From Glebionis coronaria (Eukaryota > Streptophyta > Magnoliopsida > Asterales > Asteraceae): a DNA stretch of 64,000 nt. The translations under genes were made by a program, and so were the position numbers. The notes beneath the pieces are model-generated. The model saw nothing but the letters and a program-made list of their open reading frames with translations. It was not told the origin of the DNA and did not search any database. Numbering within the stretch: the first letter of the stretch is position 1; every line of letters starts with the position of its first letter. Shown here piece after piece: positions 1 to 11,599 of the stretch. Location: assembly GCA_025667525.1 (NCBI GenBank), contig CM046877.1, positions 295,178,364-295,242,363 of the forward strand, in the 5' to 3' direction.

Positions 1-1601
1 TGCTATTGACTCCTTGTGATTCACTGATCACAAGGGTGCCTTTGTTTCCAATTGAATCAAACCAGAACTCTCATATAAGCTTGGTCAAATAGTCAAAGCA
101 GTGGGAACTCCTTTCCCCTGCTGGTTGCCACTGATAGTGTTAATTTGGGGTCAGCTTATCAATAAGGTATAATAGCTTATTCCAACCTGCAACAACTTTG
201 TTTTTGTAATAGGTGCTCATATTTTGACCCATTTGTTCATACTGGAGCATTTGGGAAGTTGACTTTTAGGTTTGACTAGAAAACCAACTCCTTTGACTTT
301 TACATAAGTTCATTTGTGCTTATTCTGGCTTATTGGTTGTGCTTATTGGATTTTTGTTGATTAATATTGCTTATTGAGTCCATTTGAAAGCTTTTGCAAG
401 TTGAATCAAGTCCTGAGGTGCATTATTTCTTAAAAACGACTATTTTGTCATTTTGTGGATTTTTGCTTTTCTATTTTCTGGCTTATTGAGTGTGCTTTTT
501 GGAAATTTCTTTTGACAGATCTCTTAAGCATCCTAAAAGAGGGTTGTGTGTCAAATTAGAGCTTATGGCATTAGCTTATGGCTTAATGGGCTGAAAAGCC
601 CAATAAGAATAAGCTTTGTGTTCAATAAGCTGTGATAAGCTCACATTCAACTTTTGGGCCTTTAGAGTTTTGTTCTTAGAATTGAATTTTAAGTCAGATA
701 GGGCTTTTACAAGTCAATTGGGCCAAGTTTTACTTTTTGGGCCCAAAAGCCCATTTGTGTTGACTGAATTTAGATTTGGCCCATTTGAGGGCCCATTAGG
801 GGTACTTTGGTGATTTCACTTTGATTTTATGATTATTTAGGTTAAAATAAACTAGTTTGCAAGTTTTTAGAATTTTTTTATAATTTTTGGATTTTTAATA
901 TTATTTTAATATTACTTTATTATTATTTTTGAAATTTCACATTTTCCAACTTTTTACAATTTTCTTAGGTTTAATACATTAAAATAGGAATTTAGCAACT
1001 TTTAGAATAATTTTATCTCTTTTAGATTAATTTTTATAATTATTTTAAGTTTTAATAGTTTTTAAATCATTTTAAATAGTTTTTATTAGTTTTAAAATTT
1101 CTAAAAATAGTTTTTAATCATTTTAGGTCATTTTAGAGGTTTACCAATTGAAAAATCTTTATTTGGGCTTTTTGATAATTTATTTGATTTTTAGGGCTTT
1201 AATTAGCATTTAAAAATTGAATATTTAATTATTTAAAAGGTTTGAAAAAGTTTTGATCATTGGTAAACTCTTAGTTTATTATTTTTGATTTTTGGTGAAT
1301 TTTTGGTACTTTTTAGAATTTATTTTTATTTTTGTGGTTTTTAAGGTTCTACGTTTTAACTTTCTAGTAGTGATTTTTTGTTAATTTTTATTTTTACGTC
1401 TTCGTCATTTTCTTTTCTCATCCCCTTCTAAACCAATCATTAATCACAAACATTTAACAAGTTTTTCACACACATATACCTCCTTGGGAAACGAACTTTC
1501 ACACCATTAAGGGTCATTAGTGTTGATTTTCCTAAATCATCACTCGATACCTACCGCTCATATACGTTCCTTTTCCTAAAGGTCGTATTTTACCACAATC
1601 A
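1..1601 (+). mobile_element. Athila-type LTR, 3' portion (solo LTR or 3' LTR)
   Basis: Noncoding AT-rich sequence whose last ~150 bases match the end of the element O LTR (38810-38943): both have a cacatacctcc-type stretch, 'ttttcctaaatc', 'ttttcctaaa', and end in a TACCAC(A/T)ATCA terminus. The first ~50 bases resemble 37815-37865. The terminus at 1601 runs straight into copia coding sequence with no primer binding site, so on the + strand this is a solo LTR or the 3' LTR of an element lying to the left. The five bases after it, CGATG (1602-1606), are the predicted target duplication. Its left end is outside the window. A cluster of AGCTTATT-like words lies at about 150-640. No real gene is seen here. 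Confidence 0.7.
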
Positions 1602-1602
1602 C

Positions 1603-3420
1603 GATGCACAACCTGACGAAGAAGAATTTATCAATCCGTTCGGTACACCGGTACACGAAGTCGGAGAGTCTTCTACTCAACATGTTGATCCGTCCAACAT
1701 GCATACATTCTACCAACCATATCCATCCACTCACCATTGGACACGTGATCATCCATTGGTGCAAGTAATTGGAAATCCTTCACAACCGGTTCGAACACGC
1801 AGACAACTCGAAACCAATGGCGATGTGTGTATGTATGCACTCACCGTGAGTTCAACTGTACCTACAAACATCAAACAAGCCATGACTGATCATGCGTGGA
1901 TTGAATCAATGCAAGACGAAATTCATCAGTTTGAACGCCTAAATGTTTGGGAACTTGGTTACAGACCCTATGGAATGTCAATTCTAGATTTCAAATGGAT
2001 CTGTAAAAATAAACTTGATGAAGAACAAACCATCATCAAAAACAAATCTCGTCTTGTGGTTAAGGGATACCGTCAACAAGAAGGCATAGACCACGATGAA
2101 TCATTTGCTCCAGTCGCTCGTTTGGAAGCTGTCAGGATATTCCTTGCTTATGCTGCACATAAGGGCTTCACGGTTTTTCAGATGGACGTTAAAACTGCTT
2201 TTCTCAACCGTCATTTGAAGGAAGAAGTGTATGTGAATCAGCCGGAAGGATTCATCGATCCTCATCATCCTGACAAAGTCTATCGTCTCAAGAAGGCTGT
2301 ATATGGACTTAAACAAGCTCCAAGGGCATGGTACGAAGAACTTTCAAACTTCTTGGTGTCCAAAGGATTCTCCAAAGGTTCTATTGATCCTACTCTCTTT
2401 ACTAATAAATATGGGGATGACATAATGCTGGTGCAAGTTTATGTAGATGACATTATTTTTGGTTCTACGAACCCAAAACTTTCAAAACGTTTTGAAAAAT
2501 TAATGCACAGCAGATTTGAAATGTCAATGATGGGGGAGCTAAAATTTTTCTTAGGCCTCAAGATTCATCAATCCCCACGTGGTATCTTCATTAACCAAGC
2601 TAAGTATGCTCAAGAGATACTTAAAAAGCATGGTATGACCTCATGTGCTCGCGTTGGTACACCATTGTCGACCACATCCCTAGACGCTGACTTGTACTCA
2701 TATCCCGTAGATCAAACGCGATATCGCAGTATGATCGGGTCACTTATGTACCTTACAGCCAGCAGGCCTGATATTCATCATGCCACATGCTATTGTGCAC
2801 GATATCAAGCCAGACCTACTCAAAAGCACCTCAAAGAGGTTAAACGGATCTTTCGGTACCTTAAGAATACCATTCACATGGGACTCTGGTATCCGAGGGA
2901 AACCGGTTTTCATCTAACGGCTTTTTCAGATTCTGATCACGCAGGTTGTCTTGATAGTCGTAAAAGCACTTCTGGTAGCATACAATTTCTAGGGGAAGAC
3001 AAGCTTGTCAGCTGGTCGTCAAAGAAGCAGGATTGCACTTCGCTCTCATCAGCTGAAGCAGAATATGTGGCTCTATCCGCGTGTTGTGCTCAAGTCCTCT
3101 AGATGAGAACTCAACTCACGGATTATGGCTTCCACTTTGATAAAATACCTATGTATTGTGACTCAAAGTCGGCCATAGCCATATCTTGCAATCCGGTTCA
3201 GCACTCCCGTACCAAGCACATCGATGTCAGATATCACTTTATCAAGGAACAAGTGGAACGTGGCATCGTGGAATTATACTTTGTCAGAACTGAGTACCAG
3301 CTGGCAGACTTGTTTACAAAAGCTCTATCGAAAGATAGGTTTACGTATCTCGTTGGTCGTCTTGGTATGAAGTATATGACTCCAGAAGACTTGGAGGTTT
3401 TGGCAAATGAAGCTGCTTGA
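1603..3420 (+). pseudogene. copia-1 reverse transcriptase-RNaseH (one nonsense codon)
   Basis: The frame is open from 1603, directly after the LTR end, to the stop at 3420, except for a TAG at 3100-3102. The ATG at 1699 is internal, not the true start. The RT part has [22 protein letters not shown] and the catalytic [10 protein letters not shown]. The RNaseH part has [18 protein letters not shown] and, past the stop, [11 protein letters not shown] and LADLFTKAL. The TAG sits where copia RNaseH proteins have a Trp (CAQVL-stop-MRTQL), so it is most simply TGG to TAG. Everything else is intact, indicating a fairly recent inactivation. In an active element this product copies the RNA template into cDNA in the virus-like particle. 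Confidence 0.9.
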
Positions 3421-3451
3421 TATTCTCTCATAATGACTTCTAGGCGCATCA

Positions 3452-3735
3452 CAGCTTAGAACTCGGACCTCAACTAAGGAAAGTTTATCTCGGACGATAA
3501 CTTATCCTTCTCAACGAGAAATTCATATTTCTCGGTCATGAACTTCTCATAAAAACATTCAAAGTTTTTTAAGTTCATGAAAAACGATTTCTAAGTAAAT
3601 GTCAGCTTAGAACTTGAACTTCAACTTAAGGAAAGTTTATCACGGATGATAACTTATCCTTCATAACGGGAAATTTATTTTTCTCGGTCATGAGCTAGTC
3701 ACAAAACAATCAAAGTTTTGAGCTCATGAAAAACG
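3452..3735 (+). repeat. Two imperfect direct repeats, ~151-bp period
   Basis: Copies begin at about 3452 and 3603. Shared landmarks in order: CAGCTTAGAACT, AAGGAAAGTTTATC, GATAACTTATCCTTC, TTCTCGGTCATGA, and an AAAGTTTT ... TCATGAAAAACG ending. They are clearly diverged, so the duplication is old or ancestral to the family. Confidence 0.75.
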
Positions 3736-5049
3736 GACCCGAAAGGGGAGTGTACGTTTCAGTGCGCTTTCCCTAATCAATAGAAGAGAAGTCTTCTATC
3801 CTGATTATTTTAAAACCGTTGAACACAATTTTTCAAGAATTTCTCATAAGGTTTTTCTAAATCTTTCAAAATTGTGTGTTCAACACTCCCTTCCTCATAC
3901 GTGGTTTTTATATCTCAAAATGTCATATGTTATTTTGATCAATCTTTGAGGGGGAGCGTTTTAAAATCAAGCCTTTAATGTTGTTGGGTACATCTCTAAA
4001 ATTGTCATATTTTATGTATCCAACACATTCCGAAAATGATATTAAATCTGTCATATATTATCGGCAAAGGCATCTCAACTCCGTCCCTCAACATATTTTG
4101 TGGTGTCGTTTTTCTAAAATTTTGTCAAATTTTGTCTCAAGACACACATATATTGTTGAGGGGGAGCGACCCGACTGAAAAAGTTCCATGATTCATGCGT
4201 GCACACATGTTTCTCTCCCAATCGGTTTTCAGAAATTGTCATATTTTAATCAATTGGTATCTCTAATATGATGTTTTTATATTAGAGATAGGGGGAGAAA
4301 ATGTGATTAAAATGTAATATATCATAACAAGTGATCTTAAAGACTCAAGTGCAACTCTTTCCTTCACATGCCAAAAGTATTTCGTATATCGATGCATGTG
4401 TGTAGGGGAGCTTTTCGGAAATGTAAAACTTTCAAAGTGTTAAAAGTTTTGATTTTTATCAAACACTTTGAATGGTTTTCAATGGTTTATGGTTACGATC
4501 TATACCCAAAACAACCTACTATCCACGACGGAACGATGGAGTCAAAAGGTGGTTTAGGATAGGAAACTAAGTCCTATGATCCAACCAGAACCGGAGGGAT
4601 CTACCCAAGGACATTCCATAGCTAGAAATAGTTGTCCTTAGGAAAGATGGAGTGGAATGAAGCTGAATGCGGACCAAGTACTTAAGTTAGCACTGGAACA
4701 ATCACAACAAGGTGCTAATGATGACGTATTGGTAAGCATTGAAGGAGTTGAATATTCTATGCAACTTAGGCAGAAAGCGGGTCAATACATCTATTGAAGA
4801 CAAGTCATCATGGACCCAGTGATGCAATGCACAACCCTTCCCAGCCATTCGAGTTTCTCTCAAAAGAAACTTGTCTCATTGTCATGGAGATCAACACGTA
4901 TCTATTGACTTTCTCACTCCGAGTCAGTTAATATTGAAAAGGTGGCAGTCTGCTCCAGCCTCCGATTACCAAAATGCACTTATTGAGTCTAGAGCCAATC
5001 GAGATCTATCTATCATCTCATTAGGACACAATCGAGTCCTACGCATTAT

Positions 5050-5445
5050 CCTTGTGATATTGACAGAACATCTGAGTGATACGATTCACAATGAAGATGG
5101 AAATCCTGCTTGAGCCAGCATCAAACAAGCTCATGGTAGGTAACTTGTGCGATTCTACACGAATCAAACTTGTGAGAATTGGAAAGCAAATAAGTTTGGA
5201 TTCTTAATTGATTCAAATTTGATTCCAGGTTTCTTCGCAAAATCCATGTGATCTTGCCAGAACATTCAGAGTAACACTCATTAGTGTTCACAGTGACGAA
5301 TGGAAATCCTTCCAGTGTCAACATCAAACAGCACTGCGGTAGGTAACTCGCAAGATTCTCTATGAATCAAGCTTGTGACAAACTGGAAAGCAACAATGGT
5401 ACGATTCTTTTAGAATCAAACTTGTTCCAGGAAATCTGAATTGAC
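5050..5445 (+). repeat. Two imperfect direct repeats, ~194-bp period
   Basis: Copies begin at about 5050 and 5246. Shared landmarks: TTG(A/C)CAGAACAT, GAAATCCT, CATCAAACA, GGTAGGTAACT, GATTCT, and ATCAAACTTGT/ATCAAGCTTGT followed by GGAAAGCAA. Together with the repeat at 3452 this shows repeated local duplication in the noncoding 3' region of copia-1. Confidence 0.7.
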
Positions 5446-6035
5446 GACTCTAATCAGACGGATAATTTATCCTTATGATTCACTCTTTACGTTCGCAGTC
5501 TGCTTTGAGACGGTCGAGTAAAGAGAACTGGCTACTACCACCGGGAAACCCTGTCAAGGAGATTCTTAATTGAATCTACCCGATCACAGGTACGGTATCT
5601 AATACCGTCTAAACGGTCTTCACCGACCGGAGGTAAAATGCTACCGAGTTAGGATGAAATGTTCAAAGCCATTTTATCCGTGTCCATATATGTTGCTGCA
5701 TATCAAGAAGGTGGCGTAGCTGTGTAACCGATGTCGATTCAGAAGTCACAAGAGCACAAGATGGCGATATTCAAGATACTTAAGAATGTAAGAATGTAAT
5801 AGGTCATCTTGTCACAAGAGCTCAAGATGAACACTATCAAGAATAGATTGAAGATCTCAAGCACTCAAAGTCAAATGACAAAGGCTCAGATAAAGATCAC
5901 AAAAGCATGAAGGAACAAAACTGTTACAAACAAGATCAAGACCAAGATACAAGATCAAAGCAGGAAGATCTCCTCTACAAGAATGTATTCACTCAATCAT
6001 CTTATGCTTTTTAAGCTTTTTAAGATGACCGATAC

Positions 6036-6047
6036 ATTGGGGGAGAT
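6036..6047 (+). promoter_or_regulatory. copia-1 polypurine tract
   Basis: attgggggagat lies immediately 5' of the LTR start TGTTAG at 6048. This is the canonical plus-strand priming position. Confidence 0.8.
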
Positions 6048-6385
6048 TGTTAGCCGTATATTTTATATAGTCAAACAAGACTGTAATAAGTCATCTTAGT
6101 CGTTATTGGTCATGTATTGTAATAGGTTAGTCGGGAAAACCGGGCTTGGACTTTAAGCTAATATTGTATAAGTTAGGGGCGTAAGCCCAAAACAAAGCCA
6201 AGCCCGGCCCAAGTAACTTAAACCCACGACCCAACAAGCCAAGGGTATATATACCCTATTCCATGTGTGGAAGAGGGTGTTGGTTCATTTTACTTTCTCT
6301 CTCTAGTAAACGAAAACCTTCCACCATCTCTCTTGTTTCTCTCTCTACTTTTCTACTCTTTCTCTCTCTAAGAATCTTGTGTTAT
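6048..6385 (+). mobile_element. copia-1 3' LTR, truncated
   Basis: Starts TGTTAGCC right after the polypurine tract. A TATA-like gggtatatatacc at ~6243-6255 is followed by a long CT-rich 5'UTR-like stretch (6290-6370), consistent with U3-R. No CTAACA terminus is present; the sequence passes into copia-2 gag around 6380-6400. The breakpoint is placed to within ~20 bases. Confidence 0.7.
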
Positions 6386-6389
6386 GGAT

Positions 6390-7360
6390 TAAATGGGATT
6401 AACAAAGGGGCTAACTCAAATGTCGTGGGCAGAGAAAGTGCTAGAAATGGTGAATGGGTTAACATCACTATAAAAAAGGTACAAACTCTTCTTGAATTAG
6501 AAAATAAAGATGACATTAAATTTGTCTTTGATTACTTGTGCATTGATTTAAAATTTGTTGAAGAACAAAGAAACAATTTGCTTGAAAAATTTCATAAACT
6601 TGTTCTAAAACTTGAAGACCTTGAAAGTAAGCAAATAGAGCTAAAAGAAGCCAAACTTGACATTCTTTCTTTTCAACAGTTGAACAAAGAAATTTTGGAT
6701 GAAAATAAATCCCTAAGGGTTGAACTAAAAGAAGCAAAAGACATTGTTAAATCTTGGCTTAGGAACTCTGATAGGGTAAATCAATGCATAAGTGAACAAA
6801 TACCTGCTCAAAAAAGAAAAATGCTCGGTACTGAAGGATCCTTCAGCACCAATCCTATTATCTTTGTCAAATCCTCAAATGAGGATGGTAGCTCGATCCC
6901 TGACATTGAAAGGTCAGATGAAGAGAATTTACCAAATCATGACACTGGACGAATCCTTTCTCCTGAGTTTCAAGCCAGTGTTAACACATCAGCACCTGCT
7001 GAGTCCTTAGTTACTGAGGATGACTTAGATGATGATTTAAAGAATGAAGTAAGTACCCCACTTCCTCTTCTGGAGAAGCTGACTGGTGCTGAACCCTCTA
7101 CTGGACTCGAACCAATCCAGTCGATCATCATGTCGCACACCACACACAAAAGTAGTTCTTCCAAACATGTCAAAATTGACATTTCAAATAAATCTTCAGC
7201 TCCTGCTGAAGGATTATATATGGAAACTACTTCTTCAGTTTCATCAAATAAACTAAAGAATGCTAGATCTGAGGAAGATGAGAGAATGTCTCTTGTCATG
7301 CAAGAGATCAATGATCTCAAATTGCAACTCAGACAACAGCAAACACCTACGAAACTCTGA
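6390..7360 (+). pseudogene. copia-2 gag, N-terminally truncated
   Basis: Open frame ending at the TGA at 7358-7360. The ATG at 6263 lies within the copia-1 LTR and is not the gag start. The visible part begins around GRESARNGEW, continues through a heptad-rich helical segment (DLKFVEEQRNNLLEKF and following, rich in Leu, Glu and Lys, probably coiled coil), then a Ser/Glu-rich low-complexity region. Gag forms the particle shell and binds element RNA. The zinc-knuckle part follows in another frame from 7409. Confidence 0.7.
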
Positions 7361-7408
7361 GATGAACCTTTAGACTCCCCTCATCTTAAGTATAAGACAC
7401 AATTTTAA

Positions 7409-8440
7409 AAGGCTTGTGATTTATGTGGTCTAAACAACCATTTTACTGAAACTTGCCTAAGAGTGATTTATTGTACTAAATGTGAAAGAACTGATCATCA
7501 CACTTATGAACACACTCAGTATATGCTGACCAAAACAAGTGCTGATGCTCACAGAATTGAAGCATCTCATTCTAGGCGAAATATGCCTTTCCCACCATGC
7601 ATTCATTGTGGTATGTGCAATCATCTCTTAGATGACTGCCACTATTACCCTATTTGCAATATTTGTGGAAGTTATGACCATGACACTCATGGACATAATC
7701 GTATCATCTCACTCAGAGGGGGTATTGAACCAAGAAACCCAAAACCTTTTACTAAATGTTGTGAAACTTGTGGAAGCGAGTTCCACACTACATCTGATCA
7801 CAACCACATTGAGTGGTTCAGGAGAAATGAAGCCCTCCAGGCTAAGAAAGCACAAGCTGTTCAATCCTCTTCCACTGAGCCACCACACATACCCTCTACA
7901 AGAGGACCCTTCAGATCTAGAACACATTCTAGATCTAAAACCCCCACCCAACAAAGGTGGGTTTCAAAACAAAATAAACCATTTCCTTTACTTGTGCAGT
8001 GTGATCTCAGGAAGCCTATTTGGTACCTAGATAGTGGCTGCTCAAGGCATATGACTGGCACCAAAAGTTATCTGCACAAGTATAAGGAGGAGCAAGGTCC
8101 TAAAGTTATTTTTGGTGATAACTCATCAGCCACTACTAAAGGATTTGGTTCAGTGAACTGCAATGGTATAGTTTTCTCAAGGGTAGCATATGTCAATGGA
8201 TTGAAGCATAACCTCATCAGCATAAGTCAACTTTGTGATGCAAAGTATCTTGTGTTGTTTGATGACAAAAAAGGTACAATCTTCAACTCTAATCATGAAA
8301 TTGTGATGATTGCTCCTAGATTTAAAGATGTTTATGTCATGAACATGAACTCTACTCAGGAGACGTGTTTCTTTGCTAAAGCCTCCAATATTACCAATTG
8401 GCTTTGGCATAAGAGGCTCTCACATCTTAATTTTAAAATA
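7409..8440 (+). pseudogene. copia-2 zinc knuckles, protease and GAG-pre-integrase
   Basis: The frame opens after a TAA at 7406-7408. About five Cys/His clusters follow: CDLCGLNNHFTETC, CTKCERTDHH, CIHCGMCNHLLDDC, CNICGSYDHDTHGH and CETCGSEFHTTSDH, i.e. a multi-knuckle RNA-binding array rather than the single knuckle of many copia gags. The aspartic protease motif is WYLDSGCSRHMTG (DSG near codons 190-192 counted from 7463). WLWHKRLSHLNFK near 8400 is the pre-integrase zinc-binding motif. The frame is lost around 8440; the later residues of the open frame to 8701 are out of register. Confidence 0.85.
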
Positions 8441-10092
8441 ATATCTCTACTGCCAATCAAAATCTTGTTATTGGTCTTCCCTCACTTGTCTATTCCAAGA
8501 ACAAGCCATGCTCAACATGTGAGAAAGGGAAGCACCATAGGGCCAGTTTCAAAACAAAGCAAACTTTCTCAATCAAAGAAAGTCTTCATTTGCTTCACAT
8601 GGACTTATTTGGCCCAGTTTCTCCTAGGGCCATTTGTCATGAAAAATATACACTTGTCATTGTTGATGAGTACTCTAGGTACACCTGGGTATATTTTCTG
8701 ACAAAGAAAAGCCATGCACCAGATGCCATTATGTATTTCATTAAAAGAGTTGAAAATCAAAATGATACTCATGTCAAACAACTCAGAACTGACAATGGTA
8801 CTGAATTCATAAATCACTCTCTGATCAAATTCTGTGATGACAAAGGAATTTCTCAAAATTTCTCATCTCCTTACACACCTGAAAAAAATGGTGTAGCTGA
8901 AAGAAGGAACATAACTTTGATTGAAGCAGCAAGGACAATACTTGCTGGATCTGCTCTCTCTAAGAATTTTTGGACTGATGCTGTAGCAATTGCCTGCTAC
9001 ACTCAAAATAGATCCATCATTGTGAAGAGACACATGAAGACTCCATATGAAGTCTTCAGGGGGAGAATTCCAAACATTTCTTTCTTACATGTGTTTGGGT
9101 GTCCAGTATTCATTCACAATCACAAGGATCACCTTGGGAAGTTCGATGAAAAATCTGATGATGGTTACTTTCTTGGATACTCTCTAGTATCTAAAGCATA
9201 CAGAGTCTTCAACACAAGAAGACAATGTATTGAAGAAACCTATCACATCACGTTCAATGAAAGTTCTGAAGCTCTTACCTTTTCAAATCCATCAGATGAC
9301 GAAAATCATATTCATGAATCTCAAAATTATCCATCTGATGAATTTCAACATTATGAGCCTTCTAAAAAATATCAAACAAATTTAGTTCCTCATATTGATC
9401 CATTTGAAGATATGCCAAGTCCTACAAAAGGAAATCCTTCAGTATCACATACTGATGGCTGTCAATCAAATAATGATCAGTTTGAGAACAATCAGTTTGT
9501 TGACACACATGACCAAAATGATCAATCTAATGCAGCTGCTGAGGAACAAACCAATGACCAAAATGGTCAGTCTCAAAACAATCAGCATGCTAACACACAT
9601 GATCAAAATGATCAATCACATACAGCTGCTGATGAACAATCTGAGCCCCTTGCTCAAAACTCTCCTATCATCTCTAGGGAATTAGGTCTTGGATATGTTA
9701 CTTCTGATCAAGAAGGAAGCCCTCCAATGATTGAACCCTTGTCCACTGAATATCCTTCAGTAGACACTAGAGACACTCCAAGTTCAAGTCCATATCATAG
9801 ACTTCCAAGCTCTAGCTCTAATTATGATACCAGTACCTATTCTCCAGCTCCACAAAAATCTTGGACTCAAAATAGTCACATACAGCTGGTGAACATAATA
9901 GGTAACCCTGGTGAAGGTAGAGTCACTAGATCTATGGCAAAGAAACTGAGTGCTGCTTCATCTAGAGAACGTCTCTATGCAAATTTTCTCTCAGAAATTG
10001 AACCTACAAAGGTTTCTGAAGCACTCACACACCCTGGATGGGTGGATGCCATGCAAGAGGAACTCAATCAATTTGAAAGAAACAAAGTTTAG
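8441..10092 (+). pseudogene. copia-2 integrase and hinge
   Basis: Open from ~8441 in the corrected register; the ATG at 8590 is internal. CSTCEKGKHHRASF at ~8510 closes the zinc-binding region. The catalytic core has D in HMDLFGPV, D in RTDNGTEF and E in EKNGVAERRN, with 35 residues between the last two, a DD35E arrangement. YGLKQ-type RT sequence has not begun; instead a Gln/Asn/Asp-rich hinge (with a 90-bp duplication) leads to WVDAMQEELNQFERNKV. The frame stops at a TAG (10090-10092) where a Trp is expected in this family, so TGG to TAG is likely. Integrase joins the cDNA to host DNA in the nucleus. Confidence 0.85.
9487..9666 (+). repeat. 90-bp tandem duplication in the copia-2 hinge
   Basis: aacaatcag at 9487 recurs at 9577, exactly 90 bp later, so the frame is kept. 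The duplicated peptide is NNQ-x-x-(D/N)THDQNDQS followed by AA(E/D)EQ. It is low-complexity Gln/Asn/Asp sequence. Confidence 0.8.
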
Positions 10093-10823
10093 AAATTGGT
10101 TCCTCTTCCATATGGTAAATCAACCACGACACCAAATGGGTTTAAAAGCTCAGAAGAGATGAAACCAATGCGGTGACCAAAAATAAAGCTAGGCTGGTGG
10201 CCCAAGGATTCAATCAGGAGCCTGGGGTTGATTTTGATCAAACCTTTGCTCTAGTTGCACGTATGGAAGCCATACGTATTTTCCTTGCTTATGCCACATA
10301 CACGAACTTCATCATCTACCAAATGGATGTCAAAAGTGCATTCCTAAATGGTGACCTAAAAGAAGAAGTTTATGTTACGCAGCCTCCTACCTTTGAGAGT
10401 AGTAAATACCCAAATCATGTCTACAAGCTTTACAAAGCCTTGTATGGACTGAAGCAAGCTCCAAGAGCATGGTATGAAACTCTCTCAACATTTCTCATTG
10501 AACATAAAGTTGTTAGAGGAAAAATAGATAGCATCTTGTTTATCTATAAATCTAAAACTGACACCATTCTGGTTCAAATTTATGTGGATGACATAATCTT
10601 TGGTTCTACAAGCTTGAAACTTTGCAAACAATTTGCCAAGCTTATGACCAGCAAGTTTGAGATGAGTATGATGGGAGAACTCACATACTTCCTTGGTCTT
10701 CAGATTAAACAATCTGACCAAGGCATCTCTATCAACCAAGAAATATATGTCAAGGATCTGCTAAAGAAGTATGATATCAATTGTGCTTCAGTAAGGACTC
10801 CAATGGTACCCCTACCAATTTAG
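10093..10823 (+). pseudogene. copia-2 reverse transcriptase
   Basis: After the nonsense codon the register is lost over 10093-10172 (KLVPLPYGKS, then a shift), and RT is readable from 10173: [38 protein letters not shown] and the catalytic [11 protein letters not shown]. The ATG at 10173 is internal. A further frameshift falls in the 10781-10823 overlap, before the RNaseH part. Confidence 0.85.
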
Positions 10824-11560
10824 GACTAGATCTCAATGGACAATCAGTCAATGAGACTCAATATAGAGGTATGATTAGATCACTCATGTACTTAACTGCA
10901 AGCAGACCTGACATTCAATTCTCTACATGCCTTTGTGCAAGATACCAAGGAGATCCAAAGGAATCACACCTTACTGCTGTAAAGAGAATCTTCAGGTACC
11001 TAAAAGGTACACCAAGTCTAGGTCTTTGGTACCCCAAATCCTCAGGTTTTGACCAAAAAAGGTATTCAGATTCTGACTATGCTGGATGCAATTTGGACAG
11101 AAAAAGCACTTATGGTGCCTGCCAATTGCTAGGTGGCAAACTTGTGTGTTGGAGTGCTAAAAAGCAACAAAATGTTGCCATGTCTTCAGCACAAGCTGAA
11201 TATGTGGCAGCTGCTGGATGTTGTGCAAATGTTCTTTGGATGAAAAGCCAACTGGCTGATTATGACACAGAATATGAAAAGGTACCAATTTTTTGTGATA
11301 ACACTAGTGCTATTGCAATTTCTAGTAATCCAGTCCTCCACTCAAGAACAAAACACATTAATATCAGATATCACTTTATCAGAGATCACATTGTTAAAGG
11401 GGACATTGAATTGCATTTCATCCCCACTCAATACCAATTGGCTGATATCTTCACCAAACCACTGGATGAACCAACTTTCAAAAGATTGATAATGGAGCTT
11501 GGTATCCTGAACATTGATGATACAAAACCTGAATCTTCAGAATTCGCTGATGAAGCTTGA
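10781..11560 (+). pseudogene. copia-2 RNaseH
   Basis: Contains [26 protein letters not shown] (catalytic Asp), AQAEYVAAAGCC where most relatives have AEAEY, FCDNTSAIAIS, KHINIRYHFIRDH and LADIFTKPL. It ends at the natural stop at 11558-11560. It is fused to RT in copia Pol and removes the RNA strand during cDNA synthesis; here it is separated by a frameshift. Confidence 0.85.
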
Positions 11561-11599
11561 AGGTTCAACATTTCTTAAAAGTTTTTGATCTTTTATAAG

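Larger units (their letters stand above)
3421..6035 (+). other. copia-1 3' noncoding region
   Basis: No credible coding sequence. It contains at least two imperfect tandem duplications (listed separately) and repeated purine runs of polypurine-tract type: gagggggagcg at ~3950 and ~4159, tagggggagaaa at ~4289, and the final attgggggagat before the LTR. Multiple polypurine tracts upstream of the 3' LTR are a known Sirevirus trait; assigning these runs to that trait is inference. Confidence 0.6.
1602..6385 (+). mobile_element. copia-1: 5'-truncated Sirevirus-like Ty1/copia element
   Basis: Remnant comprising the integrase-RT hinge, RT and RNaseH, a 2.6-kb repeat-rich 3' noncoding region, a polypurine tract and a partial 3' LTR. 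The 5' LTR, gag, protease and integrase are absent, because the LTR at 1-1601 cuts into the coding frame. Sirevirus affinity is inferred from the long 3' noncoding segment with several polypurine-tract-like runs; the RT clearly belongs to Ty1/copia. Confidence 0.75.
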
